The notes under the pieces are model-generated. The model worked only from the letters and a program-made list of their open reading frames with translations. It was not told the DNA's origin and did no database searches. From contig NZ_JAUSWV010000002.1 in NCBI RefSeq assembly GCF_030815485.1, positions 2,542,001 through 2,606,000 of the forward strand: 64,000 bases of DNA, read 5' to 3'. This DNA comes from Streptomyces rishiriensis. Its GTDB lineage: Bacteria; Actinomycetota; Actinomycetes; Streptomycetales; Streptomycetaceae. Each line of letters starts with the position of its first letter. Position 1 is the stretch's first letter. Position numbers and translations under genes: made by a program. Shown in pieces: positions 18,093 to 25,663 of this stretch.

Positions 18093-18317
18093 TCAGAAAC
18101 GGTCGCAGTGCGCTCCGGCCCAGAAGATGTCGGCCGAGACCGTGTCGATCGCACCGACGTAGGGGCTGCAGACACCCTCGTCCTCGTCGAAGTGGTGGTG
18201 CTCGCGAGGCTCCTCGTGGTGCTGGCGGGGGCCCTCGTCGGCGATGGCGGACGTCGCGCCGGTGGCGGCGAGGGCGATGCCCAGGACGGTGGCGGCGAGG
18301 ACTGAACGGATACGCAT
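18093..18317 (-). CDS. Small secreted protein, His/Glu-rich
   Basis: 74 residues from an ATG with GAGAGGA upstream. A Sec signal peptide (MRIRSVLAATVLGIALAATG) with a cut expected near SAIADEG is followed by a mature part of about 46 residues rich in His, Glu and Asp (RQHHEEPREHHHFDEDEG). The chain ends in GVCSPYVGAI and GAHCDRF, so two cysteines could form a disulfide. The His/acid cluster could bind metal, which would suit the iron-related surroundings, but this is inference. An earlier frame start at 18347 is less likely. Confidence 0.65.
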   Translation of the reverse strand: MRIRSVLAATVLGIALAATGATSAIADEGPRQHHEEPREHHHFDEDEGVCSPYVGAIDTVSADIFWAGAHCDRF

Positions 18318-18440
18318 GGCGTTCCTCTCACGGGGCTCAGTGGTCACGCCCAGAGGTCCCCGTTCGTCCTCCCCCGCACACGCCAGACCACCCGTACGGC
18401 CGCGTGGAAGTCCACGGACGCCCGAGTGCGGCCCTGGGGT

Positions 18441-19085
18441 TCAGCGCTCCAGGAACACCCGTCCGCCGATCTCCACCCACCCGTACGGCTGCGGGGCCGT
18501 CAGGATCTGGGAGCCCGCGCCCTGGGTGATGTTCAGGGCGCGCCCGAGCCGCTCGGTGAGCAGCAGCGCCGGCGCGGCCGTCGCCTCGATCTCGTCGACG
18601 CCGTCGCCGCGGCCGGGGAAGCCGCGGGCGCGGATCCGGCCGGCCGGCTCGTCCTCCCAGGCCCAGGCGTAGATCCAGTCGCCGGCCGGCGGCACGGGCA
18701 GGTCGTCGACCTCGGCGGCGGTGGCGTACCGGTGGAACACGCACGGCGGGGCCCACTCCGCGCGCGCCTCGATCCAGGTGAACTCGCCGTCCAGGCGGGT
18801 GCCCACCTCGCCGGCCGGCAGGACGAGTTCGGGCACGTCGAGCAGCCAGGCGACGCCCACGCACGAGTGGTCCGCGAAGGACAGGCGCCGGGTGGGCGTG
18901 TAGACGTCGATGATCCCGCGCTCGGGGTCGTCGACGAACACCGTCTCGCCGAAGCCGAGCTTCGCGGCGAGGTCCTGCCGGTCCTCCCGGTCCGGCAGCA
19001 CCGAACCCTCGCGGACCACGCCGAGTTCATTGCCGTAGCCGCCGTTCGGCGCGCAGAAGACGCGGAGCACGTCGTAATCAGTCAC
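18441..19085 (-). CDS. PhzF family isomerase/epimerase-like protein
   Basis: 214 residues. It starts VTDYDVLRVFCAPNGGYGNELGVV and continues with LGFGETVFVDD, matching the PhzF family start (RVF..., GNxLGVV, SETxFV), including the Glu that serves as general acid/base. The second half has FADHSCVGVAWLL (cf. GHAT/GHPT of PhzF, here altered) and GAGSQILTAPQPYGWVEIGGRVF. It is shorter than typical PhzF (about 280), so it is a compact member. The start is GTG without clear SD. The substrate is unknown. Confidence 0.75.
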   Translation of the reverse strand: MTDYDVLRVFCAPNGGYGNELGVVREGSVLPDREDRQDLAAKLGFGETVFVDDPERGIIDVYTPTRRLSFADHSCVGVAWLLDVPELVLPAGEVGTRLDGEFTWIEARAEWAPPCVFHRYATAAEVDDLPVPPAGDWIYAWAWEDEPAGRIRARGFPGRGDGVDEIEATAAPALLLTERLGRALNITQGAGSQILTAPQPYGWVEIGGRVFLER

Positions 19086-19320
19086 CGGGGAATTGAAGCA
19101 CCGACGGGCGACCGGGCCATGGCGCGTGAAGGTGAGACCGAGCTTCGGTCGGGACCCCCGGACGAGCCCGCCGACACCGGCGGCTTCGTCGGCACCGCGC
19201 CGCCTCCCCTCCCCCGGCCGGCCGGAAGACCCGGCACGGTGTGGCCGGCCGCCGATGCCCGTTCCCCGGGACTCCGCCCCGCACCCGCTGTCGCCCTGAG
19301 GGTGCGGGGCGTCCGCGGCG

Positions 19321-19343
19321 GGTCGCGCGGTTCCCCGCGCCCC
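19321..19343. repeat. Copy 1 of a dispersed intergenic repeat
   Basis: GGTCGCGCGGTTCCCCGCGC followed by CCC; 22 of 23 bases match the copy at 24073-24095. The short element contains a GCGCGG...CCGCGC inverted core. Similar sequences are familiar from Streptomyces intergenic regions (from memory). Confidence 0.6.
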
Positions 19344-19715
19344 CGAGGGGCGGGCTGCCCTGCCCGGGGCGCGTGAGGGAGACGCGAGGGTCGTCGTGCG
19401 GCACGATCCGGGGCTCGCCGCCGCCTGCGCGCACCCGGCCGTGATCCCGTGCGCCGGGCAGGCTGCGGCGGACGGCCCGCCGGGCGAGGTGTTCACCGGG
19501 CGGCCGCTCCCGCAGGTCGGCGACCAGCCGGTTCGAGGCGCCGCCGCGGCCGAGGACGGACGCCGCGCGGAGACCCAGAAACGGAATCTTTGAATCACCC
19601 TTGACCATCCCTTGGGGTCCGTTTTGAGTCACCGTGATCGTCTCGTGCTCATACGGCGTCTATGAGAGGTGAATCACTGCACGGGCGGGTACTACGCAGG
19701 TAAGCCTTGGATAAG

Positions 19716-19734
19716 TTAGGCGAGGCTCACCAAC
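19716..19734 (+). promoter_or_regulatory. Strong iron box (DmdR-type) before efeO
   Basis: TTAGGCGAGGCTCACCAAC matches the consensus TTAGGTTAGGCTCACCTAA at 15 of 19 positions, including the core AGGCTCACC. It lies 47 bp before the efeO start, as expected for iron-dependent repression of the operon. Confidence 0.85.
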
Positions 19735-19781
19735 CCTGTGAGCCGCGTCACGACCTTATTCAGCCATCGCTGGGAGCCCGA

Positions 19782-20921
19782 ATGCGAGCCGCCAGACTGT
19801 CCGTCGTCACCGCCGTCGCCGCCGTGACCGCACTGACCGCCGTCACCGGCTGCACCTCGAAGAGCGACGCGAAGGACGGCGACCGTGTCATCAACGTGAC
19901 CGCCACCGACGCCAAGTGCGAGACCTCCAAGCAGGAGATCTCCGCCGGGCACGTCGAGCTCGCCATCGAGAACAAGGGTTCCAAGGTCACCGAGGTCTAC
20001 ATCCTCTTCCCGGACGACCGGATCGTCAGCGAGCGGGAGAACATCGGCCCCGGCACCAAGCAGCGGGTCACCGCCGAGGTGAAGGCCGGCGACTACCAGA
20101 TCGCCTGCAAGCCCGGCATGAAGGGCACCGGCATCCGCAAGGACCTCAAGGTCACCGGCGGTTCGGTCGCCAAGCGGGACCCGCGCCTGGACAAGGCGGT
20201 CGCCGCGTACCGCGAGTACGCGCAGGAGCAGGCCGACGCCACCCTGCCGCTGGTCGCGACCTTCGTGAAGGCGGTCGAGGCCGGCGACCTCGAAGCGGCC
20301 AAGGCGGCCTACGCGCCCTCCCGCATCGGCTGGGAGCGCACCGAGCCGGTCGCGGAGTCCTTCGGCGACATCGACCCGAAGGTCGACGTCCGCGCCGACG
20401 GCCTGGAGGCCGGCCAGACCTGGACCGGCTGGCACCGGCTGGAGAAGGCCCTCTGGCAGGACAAGAAGATCACCGCGGCGGAGAAGACCCTCGCCGGTCA
20501 GCTCACCACCGACCTGACCGACTGGCAGAAGCGGGTCGGCAAGGCCGAGATCACCCCGACCTCCATGGCCAACGGCGCCAAGGAGCTCCTCGACGAGGTC
20601 GCCACCGGCAAGGTCACCGGCGAGGAGGAGCGCTACTCGCACACCGACCTCGTCGACTTCAAGGCCAACGTCGAGGGCGCCCAGAAGTCCTACGAGCTGC
20701 TCAAGCCGGTCGCCAAGGAGAACGACGCGGCCCTGGTCACCGAGCTGGACAAGCAGTTCGCCGCGCTGAACGCGCTCCTGGAGAAGTACCGCCCGAACAC
20801 GACGTCGTACGTGTTCACCTCGTACGAGAAGGTCGGCGCCGCCCAGCGCAAGGAACTGTCCGACGCGGTCAACGCGCTCGCCGAGCCGCTGTCCAAGCTC
20901 GCCGCCGCCGTGGCGAAGTAA
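19782..20921 (+). CDS. efeO: EfeO lipoprotein: iron uptake system component with cupredoxin and M75 imelysin domains
   Basis: 379 residues from an ATG preceded by GGGAG. A lipobox TAVTGC puts the lipidated cysteine at C24. An N-terminal cupredoxin-like domain follows (about 40-135: ATDAKCE..., YQIACKPGMKG). The C-terminal M75/imelysin (EfeO) domain has the motif HRLEKALW (HxxE) and late YVFTSYEKV. EfeO is held outside the membrane and passes iron to EfeU. It is the first gene of efeO-efeB-efeU, behind a strong iron box, so it should be made under iron starvation. Confidence 0.95.
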   Translation: MRAARLSVVTAVAAVTALTAVTGCTSKSDAKDGDRVINVTATDAKCETSKQEISAGHVELAIENKGSKVTEVYILFPDDRIVSERENIGPGTKQRVTAEVKAGDYQIACKPGMKGTGIRKDLKVTGGSVAKRDPRLDKAVAAYREYAQEQADATLPLVATFVKAVEAGDLEAAKAAYAPSRIGWERTEPVAESFGDIDPKVDVRADGLEAGQTWTGWHRLEKALWQDKKITAAEKTLAGQLTTDLTDWQKRVGKAEITPTSMANGAKELLDEVATGKVTGEEERYSHTDLVDFKANVEGAQKSYELLKPVAKENDAALVTELDKQFAALNALLEKYRPNTTSYVFTSYEKVGAAQRKELSDAVNALAEPLSKLAAAVAK

Positions 20922-20936
20922 CCGGGGGGCCAGGAC

Positions 20937-22193
20937 ATGACCGAGACCCAGGGCAGCAGTCCGTCCCGGCGGTCGCTGATCGGCTGGGGCGGTGCGGGCC
21001 TCGCGCTCGGCGCCGCGGCGGCCGGCGGCGCGGTCGCCATGACCCGCACCGGCGACGACGTCGACCCGACGGCCGCCGACGTGGGCGCCGCGGTCGGCTT
21101 CCACGGCACGAACCAGGCGGGCATCGCCACGCCCGTCCAGGACCGGCTGCATTTCGCCGCGTTCGACGTGACGACCACGGACCGCGCCGAGTTCGTCCGG
21201 CTGCTGAAGGACTGGACCGAGGCGGCCCGCCGGATGACGGCCGGGAAGGCGGTCGGCGAGGGCGCGTACGGCGGTCTCGCGGAGGCGCCACCGGACGACA
21301 CCGGCGAGGCCCTGGGGCTCAAGCCGTCCCGGCTGACCCTCACGGTCGGCTTCGGGCCGTCGCTGTTCGCGAAGTTCGACCTCGCCGACCGGCGGCCGGA
21401 CGCTCTCGTCGACCTGCCCACGTTCGCCGGGGACGCGCTCGACGCGGCCCGCAGCAACGGCGACCTGTGCGTCCAGGCCTGCGCGGACGATCCGCAGGTC
21501 GCCGTGCACGCGATCCGCAACCTGGCCCGGATCGGCATGGGCAAGGTGGTCATCCGCTGGTCGCAGCTCGGCTTCGGCAAGACCTCCTCCACGACGCCCG
21601 ACGCGCAGACCCCGCGCAACCTGATGGGCTTCAAGGACGGCACCCGCAACATCGCGGGCACCGAGACCGACCGGCTCAAGAAGTTCGTGTGGGTCGGCGA
21701 GAAGGACGTCAAGGAGAACTCGGCCTGGATGGTGGGCGGTTCCTATCTCGTCGCCCGCCGGATCCGTATGCACATCGAGACCTGGGACCGCACCTCGCTC
21801 CAGGAGCAGGAGGACATCTTCGGCCGCGACAAGGGCGAGGGTGCTCCGGTCGGCAAGGCCAAGGAGCGCGACGAGCCGTTCCTGAAGGCGATGAAGCCCG
21901 ACGCGCACGTACGGCTCGCGCACCCGGACTCCAACCACGGGGCGACGATCCTGCGCCGCGGCTACTCCTTCACCGACGGCACCGACGGACTCGGCCGGCT
22001 CGAGGCCGGCCTGTTCTTCCTCGCCTACCAGCGCGACGTGCGCGAGGGGTTCATCCGCGTCCAGCGCAACCTCGCGTCCGACGCGCTCAACGAGTACATC
22101 CAGCACGTGGGTTCGGCCGTCTTCGCCGTCCCGCCCGGCGTCCGGGACAAGGACGACTGGTGGGGCCGGACGCTGTTCTCCAAGGAGGCGTAG
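20937..22193 (+). CDS. efeB: EfeB: Tat-exported DyP-type peroxidase / deferrochelatase
   Basis: 418 residues. A twin-arginine signal (SRRSLIGWGGAGLALG, RR at 11-12) directs folded, heme-loaded export. The dye-decolorizing peroxidase fold is shown by the GxxDG motif GFKDGTRN (231-238, catalytic D234), the AHPDSNHG segment that includes candidate axial heme histidines, and RRGYSF. EfeB oxidises Fe2+ and is reported to remove iron from heme; with the nearby heme oxygenase, heme iron may be a shared substrate. The start lies 15 bp after efeO with an AGG-rich SD. Confidence 0.95.
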   Translation: MTETQGSSPSRRSLIGWGGAGLALGAAAAGGAVAMTRTGDDVDPTAADVGAAVGFHGTNQAGIATPVQDRLHFAAFDVTTTDRAEFVRLLKDWTEAARRMTAGKAVGEGAYGGLAEAPPDDTGEALGLKPSRLTLTVGFGPSLFAKFDLADRRPDALVDLPTFAGDALDAARSNGDLCVQACADDPQVAVHAIRNLARIGMGKVVIRWSQLGFGKTSSTTPDAQTPRNLMGFKDGTRNIAGTETDRLKKFVWVGEKDVKENSAWMVGGSYLVARRIRMHIETWDRTSLQEQEDIFGRDKGEGAPVGKAKERDEPFLKAMKPDAHVRLAHPDSNHGATILRRGYSFTDGTDGLGRLEAGLFFLAYQRDVREGFIRVQRNLASDALNEYIQHVGSAVFAVPPGVRDKDDWWGRTLFSKEA

Positions 22194-22196
22194 CCC

Positions 22197-23090
22197 GTGT
22201 TCTCCAACTATCTGATCGGAATGCGCGAGGGCCTGGAGGCCAGCCTCGTCGTCTGCATCCTCATCGCCTACCTGGTGAAGACGGGCCGCAGGGACGCCCT
22301 CAGGCCCATCTGGACCGGCATCAGCGTCGCGGTCGCGCTCGCTCTCGGCTTCGGCTGCGTCCTCGAATTCGGCTCCCAGGAACTGACGTTCCAGGCGCAG
22401 GAGGCGCTCGGCGGCTCCCTGTCGATCCTCGCCGTCGGCCTGGTGACGTGGATGGTGTTCTGGATGCGGCGCACGGCCCGGCATCTGAAGTCGGAGCTGC
22501 ACGGCAGGCTGGACGCGGCCCTCGCGATGGGCACCGGCGCGCTGGTCGCCACCGCCTTCCTCGCCGTCGGCCGGGAGGGCCTGGAAACCGCCCTGTTCGT
22601 GTGGGCTTCGGTGCACGCGGCCGGCGACGGCACACCGCGCCCACTGATCGGCGTGGCCCTGGGCCTGGCGACGGCCGTCCTGCTGGGCTGGCTGTTCTAC
22701 CGCGGCGCGTTGAGGATCAACCTCGCGAAGTTCTTCACCTGGACCGGCGGCATGCTGGTCGTGGTGGCCGCGGGAGTGCTGGCGTACGGCGTCCACGACC
22801 TCCAGGAGGCGGATCTGCTTCCGGGTCTGAACAGCCTGGCCTTCGACATCAGCGGCACGATCCCGCCGGACAGCTGGTACGGCACGCTGCTGAAGGGCGT
22901 GTTCAACTTCCAGCCCGATCCGACGGTGGTCCAGGTCACGGTGTGGCTGCTGTACCTGGTCCCGACGCTCGCGCTGTTCCTCGCCCCGGTAGGGTTCGCC
23001 TCCGGGAAGGGGAAGGTGAAGTCGCCTGATGAGCAGGGAACACAGCCTGACGACCGGAATTCCGCGCAGTCGAAGGCTCCGCGCACGTGA
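22197..23090 (+). CDS. efeU: EfeU: FTR1-family iron permease
   Basis: 297 residues, seven predicted helices. Both REGLE iron-binding motifs are present: R10-E14 in the first helix and R126-E130 in the fourth. It imports iron delivered by EfeO/EfeB. The start is GTG three bases after the efeB stop, and its SD AAGGAGG is inside efeB. The C-terminal tail (KGKVKSPDEQGTQPDDRNS) is hydrophilic and its last 62 bp overlap the next lipoprotein gene, so the two are likely co-translated. Confidence 0.95.
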   Translation: MFSNYLIGMREGLEASLVVCILIAYLVKTGRRDALRPIWTGISVAVALALGFGCVLEFGSQELTFQAQEALGGSLSILAVGLVTWMVFWMRRTARHLKSELHGRLDAALAMGTGALVATAFLAVGREGLETALFVWASVHAAGDGTPRPLIGVALGLATAVLLGWLFYRGALRINLAKFFTWTGGMLVVVAAGVLAYGVHDLQEADLLPGLNSLAFDISGTIPPDSWYGTLLKGVFNFQPDPTVVQVTVWLLYLVPTLALFLAPVGFASGKGKVKSPDEQGTQPDDRNSAQSKAPRT

Positions 23091-24054
23091 CCGGTACGCA
23101 CTCATAGCGGCGTCGCTCACCGCCGTCTCGCTCATGGCGAGCGGCTGCGTGGTGGTCCACGGGGAACTCGAGCTGCTCCCCGCGGCCACGAAGGCGGAGG
23201 CCGCGAAGGCGATCGAGCAGTTCACGGCCGCGTACAACAAGGCCGATGCGGCGTACGACAGTTCCCTGGACGCCGACTACACGACCGGCGCCCTCGGCGT
23301 CATCGACGAGGCGCGGCTGAAGGCGGGCCGCGTCAACAACCCGGACGGCAACCCGCAGCACACGCCGCTGGTGCTGTCGGACGTGAAGTACACGATCGTC
23401 GAGAAGGCGGGCTGGCCCCGCTGGTTCGTCGCCGACGCGAAGGGCAACAAGGGCGGCGACTCGCGCTGGCTGATGGTGTTCACCCGGGGCGAGCGGGCGG
23501 AGCCGTGGCAGGCGACGTATCTGACGCTCGTGGCGCCGGGCTCGGTACCGGAGTTCGAGCGGGCGGGCGCGGACGGCCACGTTGAGGCCGTGCCGGCCGA
23601 CTCCGCGCGGCTGGCCGTCGCCCCCGAGGACCTGAGCGAGGACTACACGGCGTACCTGCGAAGCGGCAAGGGCGCCTTCGCGAACGGCGCGTACACCGAC
23701 GCGCTGCGCTCCACCCGGGCGAAGAACGCCACCAAGCCGGGCCTGGCCACGCAGTACATCGACGAGCCGCTGACCGGCGGCGACTACGCGCCGCTGGCCC
23801 TGCGCACCGCGGACGGCGGGGCGCTGGTCTTCTTCACCACGCACCACTACATGAAGCAGACGGCCGCGACGGGCGCCGCCGTGCCCACCCCGAACAAGAA
23901 CGTGGCCGCGCTGACGACCGGTGAGATCAAGCAGTCCCTGACGATGGAGTTCGTCGCCAACGAGGTCGCCCTGGCCCCGGCGAAGGGCTCGGGGAACGGC
24001 AAGGTGTCGATGCTGAGCCGCCTGGAGGGCCTGACGGCGGCGAAGGGCGCGTAA
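23029..24054 (+). CDS. Lipoprotein of unknown function, fourth gene of the efe operon
   Basis: 341 residues. A basic N-terminus, hydrophobic segment and lipobox LMASGC give a lipidated cysteine near residue 40. The mature part has no recognised catalytic motif; it includes AYNKADAAYDSSLDADYTTGAL, WPRWFVADAKGN and FFTTHHYMKQT. Similar lipoproteins occur across Streptomyces without known role. It starts inside efeU (62-bp overlap, different frame), so it is co-transcribed and iron-regulated unless an internal promoter exists. A role in iron handling is inference from position only. Confidence 0.8.
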   Translation: MSREHSLTTGIPRSRRLRARDRYALIAASLTAVSLMASGCVVVHGELELLPAATKAEAAKAIEQFTAAYNKADAAYDSSLDADYTTGALGVIDEARLKAGRVNNPDGNPQHTPLVLSDVKYTIVEKAGWPRWFVADAKGNKGGDSRWLMVFTRGERAEPWQATYLTLVAPGSVPEFERAGADGHVEAVPADSARLAVAPEDLSEDYTAYLRSGKGAFANGAYTDALRSTRAKNATKPGLATQYIDEPLTGGDYAPLALRTADGGALVFFTTHHYMKQTAATGAAVPTPNKNVAALTTGEIKQSLTMEFVANEVALAPAKGSGNGKVSMLSRLEGLTAAKGA

Positions 24055-24072
24055 GCGCTCCGCGTCGTGGCT

Positions 24073-24095
24073 GGTCGCGCAGTTCCCCGCGCCCC
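24073..24095. repeat. Copy 2 of the dispersed intergenic repeat
   Basis: GGTCGCGCAGTTCCCCGCGC followed by CCC, between the convergent lipoprotein and primase-like genes; one mismatch to the copy at 19321-19343. Confidence 0.6.
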
Positions 24096-24118
24096 TTGGC
24101 CAGGGCCCGGGCCGGCCG

Positions 24119-24856
24119 TCAGTGGCGTGAGGGCCAGGCCGTGTTCGCGTGGTCGGGATCCTGGCCGGCGTGGCGGGCGCAGGCGTCCGTGAGGGTTTCC
24201 AGCAGGGTCAGCGGCTCGGGCAGCGCGTGCTCGGGTCCGCGCACCCAGTGCACGGAACGGCCGTCGTCGCCGGGGAGCCGGGCGGGCGGTACCAGGACGT
24301 AGGAGCCGCGGCAGTGCCAGCGCAGGCCGGGGTGCTCGTCCATCGTCTCGGGGTGGCAGTCCAGCTCGCACGGCCACCACTCGTCCTCGTCCTCGGGGGT
24401 GCCGCGGGTGAGGGTGAAGAAGAGCATGCGGCCGTCGTCGCTCTCGGCGACCGGGCCGACCTCGACGCCGGCGCCGAGCAGCCGCTCCAGGGCCTGCCGG
24501 CCCGCCTCCAGCGGCACGTCGAGGACGTCGTGCGTCATGCCGGTGGCGGTGATGAAGTTGGCCTGCGGCTGGTGGCGGGCCCAGCGCTCGATCTGCGCGC
24601 GGTCGGTGGTGGACTGCGTCTGCCAGGCGAAGGAGACCGGGTGCCGGGCGGGGGTCGGACAGCCGACCCGGTCGCAGGAGCAGCCGTAGCCGGGGGCCGG
24701 GTGCGCGGCGGGCGCGAGCGGGAGTCCCGCTCCGGCGGCTGCCAGCAGCAGGGCCTCACGGTCGCTGTCCTGGTCGGCCTGCGTCGGGCCGCTCATGCGC
24801 AACCACTCCGAGATCTTGCCCCACAGGCCGGTCCGGCCGCCGAACTCCGCGCTCAT
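24119..24856 (-). CDS. Bifunctional DNA primase/polymerase-domain-like protein
   Basis: 245 residues with GAGGGG four to five bases before the ATG. The region LAPAAHPAPGYGCSCDRVGCPTPARHPVSFAWQTQSTTD followed by WARHQPQANFITATG matches the N-terminal part of archaeo-eukaryotic-type prim-pol domains (cysteine-bearing entry, then the strand before the catalytic acids). The usual catalytic DxD is not clear (VLDVPLEAG stands there), so activity is doubtful. It stands alone on the chromosome, not in a mobile element. It could be a degenerate prim-pol with a regulatory role. Confidence 0.65.
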   Translation of the reverse strand: MSAEFGGRTGLWGKISEWLRMSGPTQADQDSDREALLLAAAGAGLPLAPAAHPAPGYGCSCDRVGCPTPARHPVSFAWQTQSTTDRAQIERWARHQPQANFITATGMTHDVLDVPLEAGRQALERLLGAGVEVGPVAESDDGRMLFFTLTRGTPEDEDEWWPCELDCHPETMDEHPGLRWHCRGSYVLVPPARLPGDDGRSVHWVRGPEHALPEPLTLLETLTDACARHAGQDPDHANTAWPSRH

Positions 24857-24985
24857 CTGTCCCCTCGCCTCGCTGTGGTGCGGACAGCATGCCTCATGGT
24901 CCCACCATCCTGCGCATCGGGGGGCCGTAGCCGTGAATCGGGGCAGGTGGGACGCGCGGTGCCAGAGTGGCCCATGTGGTACGGG

Positions 24986-25618
24986 TCAGCGCGGGGCGAG
25001 GCCGTGCAGGGCGTAGTCGACGAGGGCGTCGGTGTACTCGTAGGAGATCGGGCCGGTGTACTGGAGCCAGCGCTGGGCGAGCGGGGAGATGAAGAACTCG
25101 AGGGCGATGCGCGGGTCGAGGTCCGCACGGACCTGGCCGGCCTCCTGCGCGGAGCGCAGCCGGTCGACGTACAGCTGGATGGACGGTTCCATCAGCTTGG
25201 CCGTGAACTCGCGGCCGACCTGCTCGTTGACCACGCCCTCGGCGGCCAGGGCCCGCGAGGGCGCCTCGAACCGGGGGTCCGTGAGCTGGTCGACGGTGGC
25301 CCGCAGGACGGCCTTGATGTCGGCGGCCAGGTCGCCGGTGTCGGGGATGACGTACGGCTCCCGGTCCGACGCCCCGGCGTCCCGCGCCGCCTGTTCGCTG
25401 AGGTCGAGGAAGGCCTCCAGCAGGACGTCGGCCTTCGACCCCCACCAGCGGTAGATGGTCTGCTTGCCGACGCCCGCGCGGGCGGCGATGCCCTCGATCG
25501 TGGTCTTCGTGTAGCCGATCTCCGCCACGAGGGCCAGCGCGGCATCGTAGATCGCGCGCCGGGACCGCTCGCTGCGGCGGGTCGTGTCGGGGGCCGGCTT
25601 ACCGGACTGGGTGACCAT
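24986..25618 (-). CDS. TetR/AcrR family transcriptional regulator
   Basis: 210 residues. The helix-turn-helix lies about residues 35-65 (TTIEGIAARAGVGKQTIYRWWGSKADVLLEAF), with a TetR_C_16-type helical effector domain behind it. It lies 45 bp downstream of the Gfo/Idh/MocA oxidoreductase gene in the same direction, with a palindrome in between. It probably controls itself and perhaps the neighbouring oxidoreductase. Confidence 0.9.
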   Translation of the reverse strand: MVTQSGKPAPDTTRRSERSRRAIYDAALALVAEIGYTKTTIEGIAARAGVGKQTIYRWWGSKADVLLEAFLDLSEQAARDAGASDREPYVIPDTGDLAADIKAVLRATVDQLTDPRFEAPSRALAAEGVVNEQVGREFTAKLMEPSIQLYVDRLRSAQEAGQVRADLDPRIALEFFISPLAQRWLQYTGPISYEYTDALVDYALHGLAPR

Positions 25619-25640
25619 GGGTCGACGGTACCAAGCGGAT

Positions 25641-25655
25641 GAGACGGGACGTCTC
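25641..25655. promoter_or_regulatory. Palindrome GAGACG-GGA-CGTCTC before the tetR gene
   Basis: A perfect 6-bp inverted repeat with a 3-bp spacer, 23 bp upstream of the TetR start and just after the oxidoreductase stop. A likely autoregulatory operator. The ACGTCTC arm also suits a promoter region (gagacgggacgtctcgtg). Confidence 0.55.
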
Positions 25656-25663
25656 GTGAAGTG

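Larger units (their letters stand above)
19086..19781. other. 696-bp gene-free region upstream of efeO
   Basis: Frames here lack SDs, family similarity and consistent third-position bias. The region holds a copy of a dispersed repeat (19321-19343), short GC palindromes, and the efe iron box (19716-19734). From about 19590 the sequence becomes less GC-rich (cttgaccatcccttgg..., gttttgagtcaccgtg), consistent with a promoter region. It may include the remains of a lost gene. Confidence 0.5.

Noticed and set aside
19078..19632. 185-codon reverse frame beside the PhzF-like gene
   Set aside because: No SD, Arg-rich product and no clear codon bias; other frames are equally open here.
19716..23240. 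A 1174-codon open frame on the reverse strand opposite the efe operon
   Set aside because: It is the antisense shadow of three clearly recognised genes; high GC removes stops from the opposite strand. Its product is an Arg/Gly/Val-rich low-complexity sequence without any family.
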